Assembly: GCA_900549475.1 (NCBI GenBank)
Contig: UROF01000029.1
Coordinates: forward strand, 1-33,241
DNA from: an uncultured Eubacteriales bacterium
GTDB lineage: Bacteria > Bacillota > Clostridia > Oscillospirales > Oscillospiraceae
Direction: 5' to 3'
Length of the DNA stretch: 33,241 nucleotides
The notes beneath the pieces are model-generated. The model made no database searches. It was not told where the DNA came from and saw only the letters and a list, made by a program, of their open reading frames with translations. This document shows, one piece after another, positions 1 to 7,608 of this stretch (positions are counted from its first letter, which is position 1; each line of letters opens with the position of its first letter). A program made the position numbers and the translations under genes.

Positions 1-408
1 ATTTAATTCTGCGGGCTTTTCCGTATCCGGTTTATCCAGATACGGGTTTTCCGTACCTGGTGAATCCGTATCTGGCGCAGCCGTATCCGATGAAGGAGTA
101 TCCGGCGCTTTGGGCTGGGGCTGTTCATAGATCACATACTCAGTGTCGCTGATGCGCCCCTGGGCGTCCCTCAGTTGGTGGCGGACAATGTAGCCCTCCC
201 GTTCCAGTTCCCGCAGCGCCCCGCCTATGGCGTCCACGCCCTCCTTGCAGATTTTCGCAAGGCCACGGGTGGTATAGTTCCAGTCATCCGGCAGAGACAG
301 CATCATGGATAAAAGCCCCTTGGATTTCAACGACAGCGCTTTATTGCGCAGGTGATGGTTGCTCATTACGGTATAATCTCTGGTCCGCTCAATACGGAAC
401 ACAGCCAT
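1..408 (-). CDS. Replication-initiator-like helix-turn-helix protein (C-terminus cut off by window edge)
   Basis: The reading frame starts at ATG 406-408 behind a GGAAGGAGTGAGG ribosome binding site and runs off the left edge, so only about 136 N-terminal residues are visible. The first ~95 residues (start MAVFRIERTRDYTVMSN) look like the winged-helix N-terminal domain of RepA/DnaD-like replication proteins (DUF6017 type) of Clostridial conjugative elements: 'SLKSKGLLSMMLSLPDDWNYT' style, then a recognition-helix region and a wing with IVRHQ. After that comes a linker of repeated P-D-T and E-N/K-P units, encoded by recurring CGGATACGG-type motifs. A role in element replication or copy control is inferred from family and from the parAB neighbours. 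A terminator separates it from the gene upstream. Confidence 0.7.
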   Translation of the reverse strand, partial: MAVFRIERTRDYTVMSNHHLRNKALSLKSKGLLSMMLSLPDDWNYTTRGLAKICKEGVDAIGGALRELEREGYIVRHQLRDAQGRISDTEYVIYEQPQPKAPDTPSSDTAAPDTDSPGTENPYLDKPDTEKPAELN

Positions 409-440
409 TGACCTCACTCCTTCCAAATTTCTCAGGGTAT

Positions 441-471
441 GAAAAAAGCCGCCGTCAATAATGACGCGGCT
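441..471 (-). terminator. Intrinsic terminator upstream of the rep-like gene
   Basis: On the minus strand, AGCCGCGTCA-TTAT-TGACGGCGGCT is followed by TTTTTTC. The hairpin starts within the stop codon of the 471-974 gene and ends about 32 bases before the ATG of the rep-like gene, so the rep gene needs readthrough or a promoter of its own. Confidence 0.75.
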
Positions 472-974
472 CAAACTTCATAGAAAACTCCGGGTCTCCC
501 GTCAAAGGGATGGTTGTTGATGTCCTCAAAGGCATCGGTAATCTCCCCTGGCGGATAGTCCTGCCAGTCCCGGTCCTTGACGATATGATGGACCGTGCGG
601 TAGCAGGTGGAGAACCTCTCGTATGCCGAATGGTATTTTGTAGTTACGCCGGACACCTCCACAAACCGTCCATCCTCTAAGAACCACAGTTCCCGGATAC
701 AAGCGGCATCCATCTGCGTGAAATAGCTTTGGACCGTTTTTCGGTAAATGCAGCACCCCCGCTGGGGAAACAACTCCGGCCCATAATAGTTCAGGGAACA
801 CTCATGGTTGCCAGAAGTTTGGTAGGCAAGGACGGTTTCCCCTCGGTAGCGGACACCCTGCGCCACAAGCTCCAAGTTCAGTCTGGAAAGCGCCTGTTTC
901 CGCTCCTTTTTATCAGGAAAAAGGCATATATACGCTGTCCGAATGGCATTACAAATTTCTTTTTCTCTGAACAT
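471..974 (-). CDS. Hypothetical protein of the conjugative element
   Basis: This is a 167-residue soluble protein beginning MFREKEICNAIRTAYICLF with a TTT-rich lead-in and a purine-rich AGGAAATAAG upstream. I recognise no family. It has no signal peptide or membrane segment, and it has a charged N-terminal helix and several Cys residues (GCCIYRK, STCYR). It follows the small gene at 976-1245 by one base and precedes a terminator, so it is probably the last gene of the parA-parB transcript. Its position between partition genes and a rep-like gene suggests an accessory role in element maintenance, but nothing in the sequence shows this directly. Confidence 0.6.
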   Translation of the reverse strand: MFREKEICNAIRTAYICLFPDKKERKQALSRLNLELVAQGVRYRGETVLAYQTSGNHECSLNYYGPELFPQRGCCIYRKTVQSYFTQMDAACIRELWFLEDGRFVEVSGVTTKYHSAYERFSTCYRTVHHIVKDRDWQDYPPGEITDAFEDINNHPFDGRPGVFYEV

Positions 975-975
975 C

Positions 976-1245
976 TTATTTCCTCCGTTTTTTCTTCACA
1001 TATAGGATATGACCCTCAATCACATGGGCGCATTTTTTGATTTTGATCTCCCGGCGCTTTTGGCTCAGGAGGGCAGCCTGATACTCGTCCTCGGTGAGAA
1101 ACAGGCGCATCTCATCGCCGGGGCTGCCATAGGCGGCGCGGGGAGAACGGACGGAGAACTCAATCATCCAGCGGGTCTCATCCCGAAAACGCTCTACGGC
1201 GAGAATGTTATGTCCTTTCAGCTCTCTGGCTGAAATATCCCTCAT
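976..1245 (-). CDS. Small hypothetical protein downstream of parB
   Basis: This is an 89-residue basic protein starting MRDISARELKGHN. I chose the ATG at 1243-1245 because AGAAAGGAG lies 6 bases upstream; a longer open frame extends back into parB but has no ribosome site. It lies 14 bases after the parB stop and one base before the next gene, so it is in the par operon. The C-terminus is lysine/arginine-rich (VKKKRRK), which would suit nucleic acid binding, but no family is recognised. Confidence 0.6.
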   Translation of the reverse strand: MRDISARELKGHNILAVERFRDETRWMIEFSVRSPRAAYGSPGDEMRLFLTEDEYQAALLSQKRREIKIKKCAHVIEGHILYVKKKRRK

Positions 1246-1259
1246 AGGCAACTCCTTTC

Positions 1260-2198
1260 TCAGCGGTCGTGCTGCTGCTGGCGTCGGCGCTGCCACTGTT
1301 CCAGCAGTTTGATGATCGTCTCCTGCATCCTAGCTGGCGTGTAGCTCTTGGGGAAATACTTCCGCAAGGTGTCACTGGTGAAGGTGACTTTATCCAGGTC
1401 GCTTTTCTTTTCCTCGCTCATAATAGCCCGCATCACGTCGATGTTGAGGCGGCCTTCCTGGCTGAACTTTTTCAGCCGCTGGGCCTGGGAGAGCGAAGGG
1501 GTGGCCTGCTCACTGTCCATCGCGTCCAAAAGGTCAACCTGTTCTTCTTTTTTGAGGAAGGACAGCTCATAGGCCGGGTTAAAAGCGATTTTCTTCTCAT
1601 CCACCATGTCCAGCAGTTCAGGGATTAGTTCAGTCAGGCGGATATAACGCTGAATATTCCTGGCACTGTCTCCTGTCTGAGCAGCTAATACATCTCTACT
1701 TTTTTGACCAGCCTGCAACTTGTGGCCAACTTGGCCACAAGTTAAATCGGCGCGGGCACCTTGATGGTTCATGGCCTCCAGCTTCATCTTATAAGCAAAA
1801 GCCCGCTCACTGGGGAGCAGACTTTCCCGCTGTAAGTTGCTGTCAACCATGATAATGGTGGCCTGGTCGTCGTCCAGGTCCCGGACAATCACCGGCATGG
1901 TCTCTTTCCCCGCCAGTTCGCTGGCCCGGTGCCGCCGGTGTCCGGCTACCAGCTCATAGCCGCCGTTGGGGTCAGGTCGGACAATGGCAGGAACCAAAAC
2001 GCCATACTGCCGGATGCTGTCGGCGGTCTCCATCATGGCCTCGTCATCCTTGACTTTGAAGGGATGGTCTTTGAAAGGGTGCAATTCAGACAGCGGTATC
2101 TCCATAACCTTCTCCCGCTGGGCGTCGGCACGGCTTTCCTCGGTGGAAAACAGGTCATCTACCGATGCCAGTTCTACTTTTTTCGCGCTGCTTTTCAA
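1260..2198 (-). CDS. parB: ParB/RepB/Spo0J-family partition protein
   Basis: This 312-residue protein has a ParB N-terminal nuclease-like fold at about residues 35-125, including the hallmark GHRRHRASE box (VAGHRRHRASELAGK) and an E-S-L-L-PSERAFAYK segment. A helix-turn-helix region (SRDVLAAQTGDSARNIQRYIRL) follows at about 165-195. ParB proteins bind parS sites and use CTP to spread on DNA, and they work with ParA to segregate the element. The start is TTG at 2196-2198, with AAGGAGG 9 bases upstream. It overlaps the parA 3' end by 44 bases, so the two are probably translationally coupled. Assigned to the mobile element rather than the chromosome because spo0J/soj neighbours are absent. Confidence 0.9.
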   Translation of the reverse strand: MKSSAKKVELASVDDLFSTEESRADAQREKVMEIPLSELHPFKDHPFKVKDDEAMMETADSIRQYGVLVPAIVRPDPNGGYELVAGHRRHRASELAGKETMPVIVRDLDDDQATIIMVDSNLQRESLLPSERAFAYKMKLEAMNHQGARADLTCGQVGHKLQAGQKSRDVLAAQTGDSARNIQRYIRLTELIPELLDMVDEKKIAFNPAYELSFLKKEEQVDLLDAMDSEQATPSLSQAQRLKKFSQEGRLNIDVMRAIMSEEKKSDLDKVTFTSDTLRKYFPKSYTPARMQETIIKLLEQWQRRRQQQHDR

Positions 2199-2976
2199 GT
2201 TTCAACACCTCCTTCGTCAGATTTTTGTACCCCTCGGCCACTTTGCCGCCGGGGTCGTGAGCATAAATACTCTTGCCCTCGGCGCTGGTCTCTTTGGCCC
2301 GGACCGAGTGGGGTATCTCGGTTCCGAACACCTTGATTTTGCTGCCATAAGTCTCCCTCAGCAGAGCGGCGATCTCTTTGGCGAAGTTGGTGCGGTTGTC
2401 CACCATCGTCAGCAGGATGCCGTCAATCTGGAGCTTGGGGTTAAGCTGCCGCTTGACCTTGCTGATGGTAGATAGCAGCTGCTCCAGCCCCTTGGCGGGC
2501 AGGTACTCCGCCTGGACGGGGACTATGATCCTGTTGGCGGCGGCCAGCGCATTGACCGTGAGCATCCCCAGAGAGGGCTGGCAGTCAATCAGGATATGGG
2601 AATACTGTCCCTTCACGGTGGCCAGATACTGCCGCAGGATGGTCTCACGGCTCATGGCGTTCACCAAGCTGACCTCCATGCCGGACAGCTGGATGTCAGC
2701 AGGCATCAGGTCCACGCCCTCCGGGTGGTGCAGGATGCCCTCGCCGGGACGCAGCGGCTCGTCCATCAGAATGCGGCCCATCGCGTCCGAGAGGGTGAAG
2801 GGCAGCTTGTCCGGCTGGGGGTTGCCCAGGCTGATGGTCAGGCTGGCCTGGGGGTCAGCGTCCACCAGCAGGACCTTCTTCCCGGCCTGGGCCAGCCCAA
2901 TGCCTAAGTTGGCGCAAGTGGTCGTCTTTCCGACGCCGCCCTTCTGGTTAGCGACGGCGATGATTTGCGTGTTCAA
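2155..2976 (-). CDS. parA: ParA-family partition ATPase
   Basis: This 273-residue protein belongs to the MinD/ParA family. The deviant Walker A motif KGGVGKTTT is at about residues 11-19, Walker A' (LLVDADPQASLT) is at about 37-48, and Walker B (HILIDCQPSLG) is at about 125. It drives partition of the element together with ParB. I place the start at TTG 2974-2976 because GAGGTG lies 7 bases upstream and the homologous N-terminus of the family begins there (LNTQIIAVANQKGG). The frame stays open upstream to 3168, but that extension overlaps the promoter and two hairpins and is low-complexity, so I reject it. Confidence 0.9.
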   Translation of the reverse strand: MNTQIIAVANQKGGVGKTTTCANLGIGLAQAGKKVLLVDADPQASLTISLGNPQPDKLPFTLSDAMGRILMDEPLRPGEGILHHPEGVDLMPADIQLSGMEVSLVNAMSRETILRQYLATVKGQYSHILIDCQPSLGMLTVNALAAANRIIVPVQAEYLPAKGLEQLLSTISKVKRQLNPKLQIDGILLTMVDNRTNFAKEIAALLRETYGSKIKVFGTEIPHSVRAKETSAEGKSIYAHDPGGKVAEGYKNLTKEVLKLEKQREKSRTGIGR

Positions 2977-3020
2977 TGACTTCACCTCATTTCTGTTTGG
3001 TCGTGATTGTTTCTGGAAAT

Positions 3021-3069
3021 AGAAAAAGCCGCCACTTCTTTCGTGAAAAAAAGAGTGACGGCTTTTTCT
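3021..3069 (-). terminator. Terminator-like hairpin in the parA leader (proximal)
   Basis: On the minus strand, AGAAAAAGCCGTCACT pairs with AGTGGCGGCTTTTTCT around a T-rich loop. It lies between the parA promoter and the parA start, so it could act as an attenuator. Confidence 0.65.
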
Positions 3070-3097
3070 GATCCCGGAAGCAAGTTCCCGGAAATGC

Positions 3098-3130
3098 AAA
3101 AAGCGCCCAGCCAAAAACACTGAGCGCTTT
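3098..3130 (-). terminator. Terminator-like hairpin in the parA leader (distal)
   Basis: On the minus strand, AAAGCGCTCAG pairs with CTGGGCGCTTTTT. It begins only about 10 bases after the -10 box of the parA promoter, so the transcript would meet it immediately. Confidence 0.65.
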
Positions 3131-3139
3131 CGCAATAAA

Positions 3140-3168
3140 ATCATATTCATTTGTTCAGATTTGGTCAA
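3140..3168 (-). promoter_or_regulatory. Probable sigma-A promoter of parAB
   Basis: On the minus strand, TTGACC and TATGAT are separated by exactly 17 bases, a near-consensus pair. The predicted start, near 3133, lies upstream of two terminator-like hairpins and about 155 bases from the parA TTG. Confidence 0.7.
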
Positions 3169-3251
3169 ACTTTGCCAAACCGATTATGCATAAAAATGCA
3201 AAGAAATAAAAAAGCAAAAATCTCCTCTGCGGAGGGGCAAGGGGCAAAAAA

Positions 3252-3313
3252 GTTGTCCTATGATTTAACCCATTAGCTCTCATTTTGGGGTGGTTGTCCA
3301 TTATTTAACCCAT
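3252..3313. repeat. Pair of imperfect direct repeats between parA and rpsI
   Basis: GTTGTCCTATGATTTAACCC at 3252-3271 (the repeat runs to 3273) recurs as GTTGTCCATTATTTAACCC from 3293 (to 3313), 41 bases apart. They could be iterons, ParB or recombinase sites, or part of the element end. The rest of 3170-3371 is AT-rich and shows no gene. Confidence 0.6.
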
Positions 3314-3371
3314 AAAAATCGGTTCAAATTGAGTCAGACCATGCCAAAACAAGACAAAGGATTTGAAAAGG

Positions 3372-3406
3372 AAAAACCCCGAAAACCGCATGGTTTCGGG
3401 GTTTTT
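3372..3406 (-). terminator. rplM-rpsI operon terminator
   Basis: A stem of AAAAACCCCGAAA against TTTCGGGGTTTTT closes around GCAT, 20 bases past the rpsI stop. A/T runs on both sides let it work on either strand. Confidence 0.85.
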
Positions 3407-3425
3407 GAGCTGTTTTGAAACAGTT

Positions 3426-3830
3426 TTATCGCTTGCTGAACTGAGGCGCACGACGGGCGGCTTTGAGGCCGTACTTCTTACGCTCCTTCATACGAGGATC
3501 GCGGGTGAGGAAGCCGGCCTTCTTCAGGACGGGACGGTTGTCCTCGCTGGCCAGCAGCAGGGCACGGGCAATGCCGTGGCGCAGAGCGCCGGCCTGACCG
3601 CTGACGCCGCCGCCGGTGACGGTGGCGACCACGTCCACCTTACCCTCGCTGGCGGTGGCCACCAGGGGCTGACGGACGATCATCTTCAGGGTATCCAGAC
3701 CAAAGTACTCATCAATGTCACGGCCATTGATGGTGATGGAACCGGTGCCGTTGGGGAAAACGTGGACGCGGGCGACAGAGGACTTTCTGCGGCCGGTGCC
3801 GTACAGATAGGGCTTCTTAGACTGATACAT
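3426..3830 (-). CDS. rpsI: 30S ribosomal protein S9
   Basis: This 134-residue protein has the S9 signature GTGRRKSSVARVHVFPNGTG at residues ~11-30, the segment VTGGGVSGQAGALRHGIARAL, and a C-terminal basic tail ending FSKR that contacts tRNA in the ribosomal P site. The length is normal for the family. The start at 3828-3830 has AAGGAGGTAGAGG upstream. It follows rplM by 14 bases in the usual two-gene operon. The 3' end of rpsI is a known integration target for some Bacillota elements, which fits the par genes found just beyond its terminator. Confidence 0.98.
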   Translation of the reverse strand: MYQSKKPYLYGTGRRKSSVARVHVFPNGTGSITINGRDIDEYFGLDTLKMIVRQPLVATASEGKVDVVATVTGGGVSGQAGALRHGIARALLLASEDNRPVLKKAGFLTRDPRMKERKKYGLKAARRAPQFSKR

Positions 3831-3844
3831 GTTCCTCTACCTCC

Positions 3845-4276
3845 TTAATCCATGGTCCAGAGCTCGGGCTTCTGGGCCTGATGCTCATGGGTGTCGCCAG
3901 CGTAGATGTGCAGGCGCTTGAGGGAATCCTTGGTCACGGTATTCCGGGGCATCATGCCGCGAACCGCCACACGCATGGCCAGCTCGGGCTTCTTCTCCAT
4001 CATATCCTTGTACTTGGTCTCCTTCAGGCCGCCCACCCAGCCGGAGTGGGTGCGGTACATCTTCTGCTCCAGCTTGTTGCCGGAGAGAGTGGCCTTGCCG
4101 GCGTTGATGACGATGACGTTGTCACCGCAGTCGGCATGGGGGGTATAGGTGGGCTTACGCTTGCCGCGGAGCAGGTCGGCGACGATGACGGCGGTGTGGC
4201 CCAGGGGCTTGCCGGCGGCATCCACGACGTACCACTTGCGGACAATGTTGCTCTTATTTGCCATAAAAGTGGACAT
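3845..4276 (-). CDS. rplM: 50S ribosomal protein L13
   Basis: This 143-residue protein has the typical L13 features: an RKWYVVDAAGKPLG start, an RGKRKPTYTPHADCGD segment at ~39-54, and the motif AVRGMMPRNTVTKDSLKRL near residue 105. The start MSTFMANK is common in Clostridia and is preceded by AAGGAG at 8 bases. L13 is an early assembly protein of the large subunit. In Firmicutes it represses its own operon through a structured mRNA leader, and a matching structure lies upstream at 4302-4360. Confidence 0.98.
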   Translation of the reverse strand: MSTFMANKSNIVRKWYVVDAAGKPLGHTAVIVADLLRGKRKPTYTPHADCGDNVIVINAGKATLSGNKLEQKMYRTHSGWVGGLKETKYKDMMEKKPELAMRVAVRGMMPRNTVTKDSLKRLHIYAGDTHEHQAQKPELWTMD

Positions 4277-4301
4277 GGTTGCAATCTCCTTTTCAGCGGT
4301 G

Positions 4302-4360
4302 TTCCTTCGATTACGAAAATACAGGAAATCGGAACTCCTGCACCCTCGTCATCGAAGGAA
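4302..4360 (-). ncRNA. Probable L13 ribosomal-protein leader
   Basis: On the minus strand, TTCCTTCGATGACGA pairs with TTCGTAATCGAAGGAA, enclosing an inner stem of GCAGGA against TCCTGT with GAGTTCC in between. The position (26 bases before the rplM start), the shape and the GCAGGAGTTCC core fit the L13-leader family as I remember it (Rfam RF00555). A covariance-model search would settle it. Confidence 0.7.
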
Positions 4361-4413
4361 GCCTTGTATTTTGACGCGAAATCAGGTACAATGCCATATC
4401 GCGAGCAGATATA

Positions 4414-4443
4414 TTTATAGCATATACTCCGCTGATTTGTCAA
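4414..4443 (-). promoter_or_regulatory. Promoter of rplM-rpsI
   Basis: On the minus strand, TTGACA and TATAAA are separated by 18 bases, with TATGC just before the -10 box. It lies about 50 bases before the structured leader. Confidence 0.75.
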
Positions 4444-4568
4444 CAACATTTTAATTTAGCTTATATAATGCTCTTTGTATCTCTCTAAATCTCTCATTTT
4501 CTCTTGAAATCTTACTTTCGATTTTGCAAAACAACGCGGCGCAGCAGCGCTTTGAAGGAGGCCGTGCC

Positions 4569-5294
4569 ATGCAGCACATCTTATCACTGGTCCGCCGGTG
4601 CGTGGAGGACTACCATATGATCGACCGGGGGGACACCATCGCGGTAGGCGTCAGCGGGGGAAAGGACTCGGTGCTGACGCTGTGCGCCCTGGCCCGGCTG
4701 CGGGAGTTTTATCCACAGCCCTTCGATGTGGTGGCCATTACCATCGACAGCGGTACCCCGGGGATGGACTTCACCCCCATCGCTGACCTGTGCCGGGAGC
4801 TGAATGTCCCCTACCACCGGGAGGAGGTGCCCATCTACGAGATCGTCTTTGAGCACCGCAAGGAGAAGAATCCATGCTCTCTCTGCGCCAAGTTCCGCCG
4901 GGGAGCTCTCAGCACCACCATGAACCGCCTGGGCATTGAAAAGAGCGCCCTGGGACACCACCAGGACGACGCGGTGGAGACCATGGTGATGTCCCTGTTC
5001 CTGGAGGGCCGGGTCAGCTGCTTCCAGCCGGTGACCTACCTGGACCGCACCAAGGTCACCCAGATCCGGCCCATGCTCTATGTCCAGGAGCGGGAGGTCC
5101 GGGGAGCGGTGCGGCGGCTGAACCTGCCGGTGGTGGAAAATCCCTGTCCCGCCAACGGCTCCACCCGCCGGGAGGAGATGAAGGTGCTCCTGCGGCAGCT
5201 GGAGGACCGCTATCCCAACCTGCGGAAAAAGATCTTCGGCGCCATCCAGCGCTATCCTCTCTACGGCTGGAGCCTGGAGGAGGACCAGCGGTAA
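4569..5294 (+). CDS. TtcA-like tRNA 2-thiolation ATPase
   Basis: This 241-residue protein belongs to the PP-loop ATPase superfamily, with SGGKDS at residues 29-34. The PCSLCAKFRRG segment near residue 110 has the paired cysteines of the TtcA group that hold an iron-sulfur cluster, and LGHHQDDAVETM near 131 is the adenylating region. Family members activate a tRNA cytidine or uridine by adenylation for sulfur insertion, often fed by a cysteine desulfurase, and one lies at 7609-8736. I chose the ATG at 4569 because GAAGGAGG lies 8 bases upstream; an ATG 15 codons earlier has no ribosome site. It faces rlmA and shares a terminator with it. The exact target nucleotide cannot be told from sequence. 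Confidence 0.85.
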   Translation: MQHILSLVRRCVEDYHMIDRGDTIAVGVSGGKDSVLTLCALARLREFYPQPFDVVAITIDSGTPGMDFTPIADLCRELNVPYHREEVPIYEIVFEHRKEKNPCSLCAKFRRGALSTTMNRLGIEKSALGHHQDDAVETMVMSLFLEGRVSCFQPVTYLDRTKVTQIRPMLYVQEREVRGAVRRLNLPVVENPCPANGSTRREEMKVLLRQLEDRYPNLRKKIFGAIQRYPLYGWSLEEDQR

Positions 5295-5300
5295 ATTCGC

Positions 5301-5337
5301 AAAGAGGCCTGAGCCGTTATAGCTCAGGCCTCTTTTT
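5301..5337. terminator. Bidirectional terminator between ttcA-like and rlmA-like genes
   Basis: AAAGAGGCCTGAGC pairs with GCTCAGGCCTCTTT around CGTTATA, flanked by AAA and TTTTT. The hairpin covers the stop codon of the minus-strand methyltransferase. Confidence 0.85.
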
Positions 5338-6148
5338 GAAATACGTGGATGCGGAAGTCCACCTGGCAGTCCAGTTCCTGTAGCTCCGCCAGCCGGGCCT
5401 TGCCCGCTCCGGGGGTCTTCCAGGCGTAGGGGGTCATCTGGAACAGGGCCTGGATGTCCGCCTGGGTGGGGAGATGGACGCTGTAGCTTACCGGAACGAT
5501 CTCCTGGTAGGCAAATCCCTCATAGGGAGTTTCCTTTTCCTCGTTGGGGTAGGGCGCGTCGTAGAGCACTTCCTTCAGCTCCCACAGATGTTTGGCGGCG
5601 GGGACCACATACATATAATATCCGCCTTTTTTCAGCACCCGGCGAAACTCCTCAATGGCCAGGGGGGAGAATACGTTCAGCACCAGGTCCACGGCCTCGT
5701 CCGCCACCGGCAGGTGGTAGGCGGAGGCTACCGCCAGATCCAGCTCCGGGCACCGTTTGGCCCCCTTCTGGACGGCAAACTTGGAGATGTCGATACCCGC
5801 CACGTGGGGCGTTTTTCCGGCAGACAGCAGGGCCTCCCGAATCCCCTGGGTATAGTAGCCCTCACCGCAGCCCGCGTCCAGCACCACCGGTTCGCCGCCG
5901 GTATGGGCCACCGCCAGCTGCTCCAGGGCCTCCCGGAGAGGCGCGTACCAGCCTCTGGCCAGAAAGGCACGGCGGGCAGCTACCATGGCCTTGTCATCGC
6001 CGGGAGCCAGGGAGTGCTTCTGTCCCACCGGCAGCAGATGGACATATCCCTCCCTGGCCCGGTCAAAGCGGTGGCCCTTGGGACAGCGCAGGCCGCCGGG
6101 GACCTCCCACAGAGGCCCGCCGCAGAGAGGACAGCGGAATATGGTCAT
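5324..6148 (-). CDS. rlmA: 23S rRNA (guanine-N1)-methyltransferase, RlmA family
   Basis: This 274-residue protein has an N-terminal zinc ribbon at residues 5-25 (CPLCGG...CPKGHRF), typical of RlmA enzymes, followed by a Rossmann SAM-binding domain with VLDAGCGEGYYTQG at about 91-104. The family methylates N1 of G745 (RlmA-I) or G748 (RlmA-II/TlrB, the Gram-positive type) in helix 35 of 23S rRNA, and can affect macrolide binding. Which of the two is not decidable here. ATG at 6146-6148 follows AGAAAGGAG. It lies downstream of the MATE gene by 24 bases and is likely co-transcribed with it. Confidence 0.85.
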   Translation of the reverse strand: MTIFRCPLCGGPLWEVPGGLRCPKGHRFDRAREGYVHLLPVGQKHSLAPGDDKAMVAARRAFLARGWYAPLREALEQLAVAHTGGEPVVLDAGCGEGYYTQGIREALLSAGKTPHVAGIDISKFAVQKGAKRCPELDLAVASAYHLPVADEAVDLVLNVFSPLAIEEFRRVLKKGGYYMYVVPAAKHLWELKEVLYDAPYPNEEKETPYEGFAYQEIVPVSYSVHLPTQADIQALFQMTPYAWKTPGAGKARLAELQELDCQVDFRIHVFQKEA

Positions 6149-6172
6149 AAAGCGGGCTCCTTTCTCCCTTTT

Positions 6173-7561
6173 TCAGGGCTCGATCCGGGTGATATCGTGG
6201 ATCCACTTCCGGCTGTGGAAGCGGATGAGGCCCAGGGGACATTTGCAGAGGTTTTCCGCCTGCATGGCGATGCACACCACAGGTACCGGGGCGTTGAATA
6301 CCAGGGCGGTTACCGCCATCAGGGGAATGGCCACCAGCCACAGGGGTGTGATGTCAATGATAGAGGCGGTCCGGGCGTCGCCTCCCGCCCGGAGAACACC
6401 GGTGATGTTGGCGATATCAAAGGCCCGCATGGGCATAAATACGGCGTAGACGATGGCCATAGAGGTGGCGGCCAGGGTGGCACCGGTGGAGAGCTTGAAG
6501 AGGGGGAAGAGGACCGGCAGGAAGAAGGTGGGCAGCAGCCCCAGCAGCAGCAGAGCTACCCCACCGCCGATCATCAGGGATACCAGCAGCAGCGTCCAGC
6601 TGATCTCGTAGACCTTCTGATAGTCGGTGCCCGCGCCGATCTCCTTGCCCACGATCACGGCGGCGGAGGCGGCAATGCCGAAGCACACCACGGTGGAGAG
6701 CTTATCGATGTTGCCGATGAGGGCATAGGCCGCCAGCATATCCTGACTGTTGTCCATGTGGCCCATGATGACGGTGAGCATGGAGGTGCCCAGGCTCCAC
6801 ATGGCCTCGTTGGCCACCACCGGGGTGGAGTACTTCACGAAGCTGTGGAAGATGAAAGTGCCGGGCCGGAAGATACACCGGGGCTTCAGGGGCAGGCGGC
6901 GGTTGAAGAGGGCAAAGCCCATAGCCACCAGGAACTCCACCACCCGGGAGGTGAAGGTGGCGATGGCGGCGCCGGTGACGCCCAGGGCGGGAGCGCCGAA
7001 TTTGCCGAAGATCAGCACATAGTTGAGGAAGGTGTTGACGCACATGGAGATGGCAAAGAGGAACATGCCGAAGGCAGGATACTCCGTACTCCGCTGGACC
7101 CCGGCGTAGATGCTGCTGATGCCGTTGAAGATGTAGGAAAAGCCCACGATCTGGATGTAGGATACCGCCAGGTCGATGAGGGCCTGGTTGGGGGTGATGA
7201 GGCCCAGCACCTGGGCGGGAAAGAAGAAGGTGATGAGGGCGATGGCCGTGGCAAAGCCGGTGACGGCGTAGAGGGCCACGCCGATACAGCGGTTGATATT
7301 GTCGATGTCCCCCCGGCCCCAGTACTGGCTCACCAGTACCGCAAGGCCGCTCTGAAAGCCGAAGATCACCACCTGGATGATAAAGATGGGTACATTGGCG
7401 GCGGTGACGGCCGCCATCTCCGCGTTGCCCAGAAGGCCTACCATAAAGGTGTCGGCAAAGCCCAGGGAGGTGGTGATGAGGTTCTGAAGGATGATGGGCA
7501 GACTCAGCCGCCATAGACGGTGGTAAAAGCCGGGCTCCCGGCGCAGACTGCGGATGACCAT
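6173..7561 (-). CDS. MATE-family efflux transporter
   Basis: This 462-residue membrane protein has about 12 hydrophobic segments. The N-terminus (LWRLSLPIILQNLITTSLG, ADTFMVGLLGNAEMAAV) and the repeat of this pattern at about 240-280 (VKYSTPVVANEAMWSLGTS) are the two homologous halves of MATE transporters, which export drugs or metabolites with Na+ or H+ antiport. The motif QYWGRGD around residue 86 is the usual end of TM2/3 loop. Start at 7559-7561, with AAGGAG 10 bases upstream. Substrate cannot be predicted. Confidence 0.93.
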   Translation of the reverse strand: MVIRSLRREPGFYHRLWRLSLPIILQNLITTSLGFADTFMVGLLGNAEMAAVTAANVPIFIIQVVIFGFQSGLAVLVSQYWGRGDIDNINRCIGVALYAVTGFATAIALITFFFPAQVLGLITPNQALIDLAVSYIQIVGFSYIFNGISSIYAGVQRSTEYPAFGMFLFAISMCVNTFLNYVLIFGKFGAPALGVTGAAIATFTSRVVEFLVAMGFALFNRRLPLKPRCIFRPGTFIFHSFVKYSTPVVANEAMWSLGTSMLTVIMGHMDNSQDMLAAYALIGNIDKLSTVVCFGIAASAAVIVGKEIGAGTDYQKVYEISWTLLLVSLMIGGGVALLLLGLLPTFFLPVLFPLFKLSTGATLAATSMAIVYAVFMPMRAFDIANITGVLRAGGDARTASIIDITPLWLVAIPLMAVTALVFNAPVPVVCIAMQAENLCKCPLGLIRFHSRKWIHDITRIEP

Positions 7562-7608
7562 AGGAAAAACGGACTCCTTTATATAAAGTGGTATATCGGG
7601 GGGGTTCG

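Noticed and set aside
2977..3168. N-terminal extension of ParA in the open frame to 3168
   Set aside because: It overlaps the promoter and both hairpins, has no ribosome site and is not like ParA; the frame is open by chance.
5474..7516. 680-residue plus-strand open frame opposite the methyltransferase and MATE genes
   Set aside because: Low-complexity G/H/D-rich product, antisense to two well-supported genes in GC-rich DNA.
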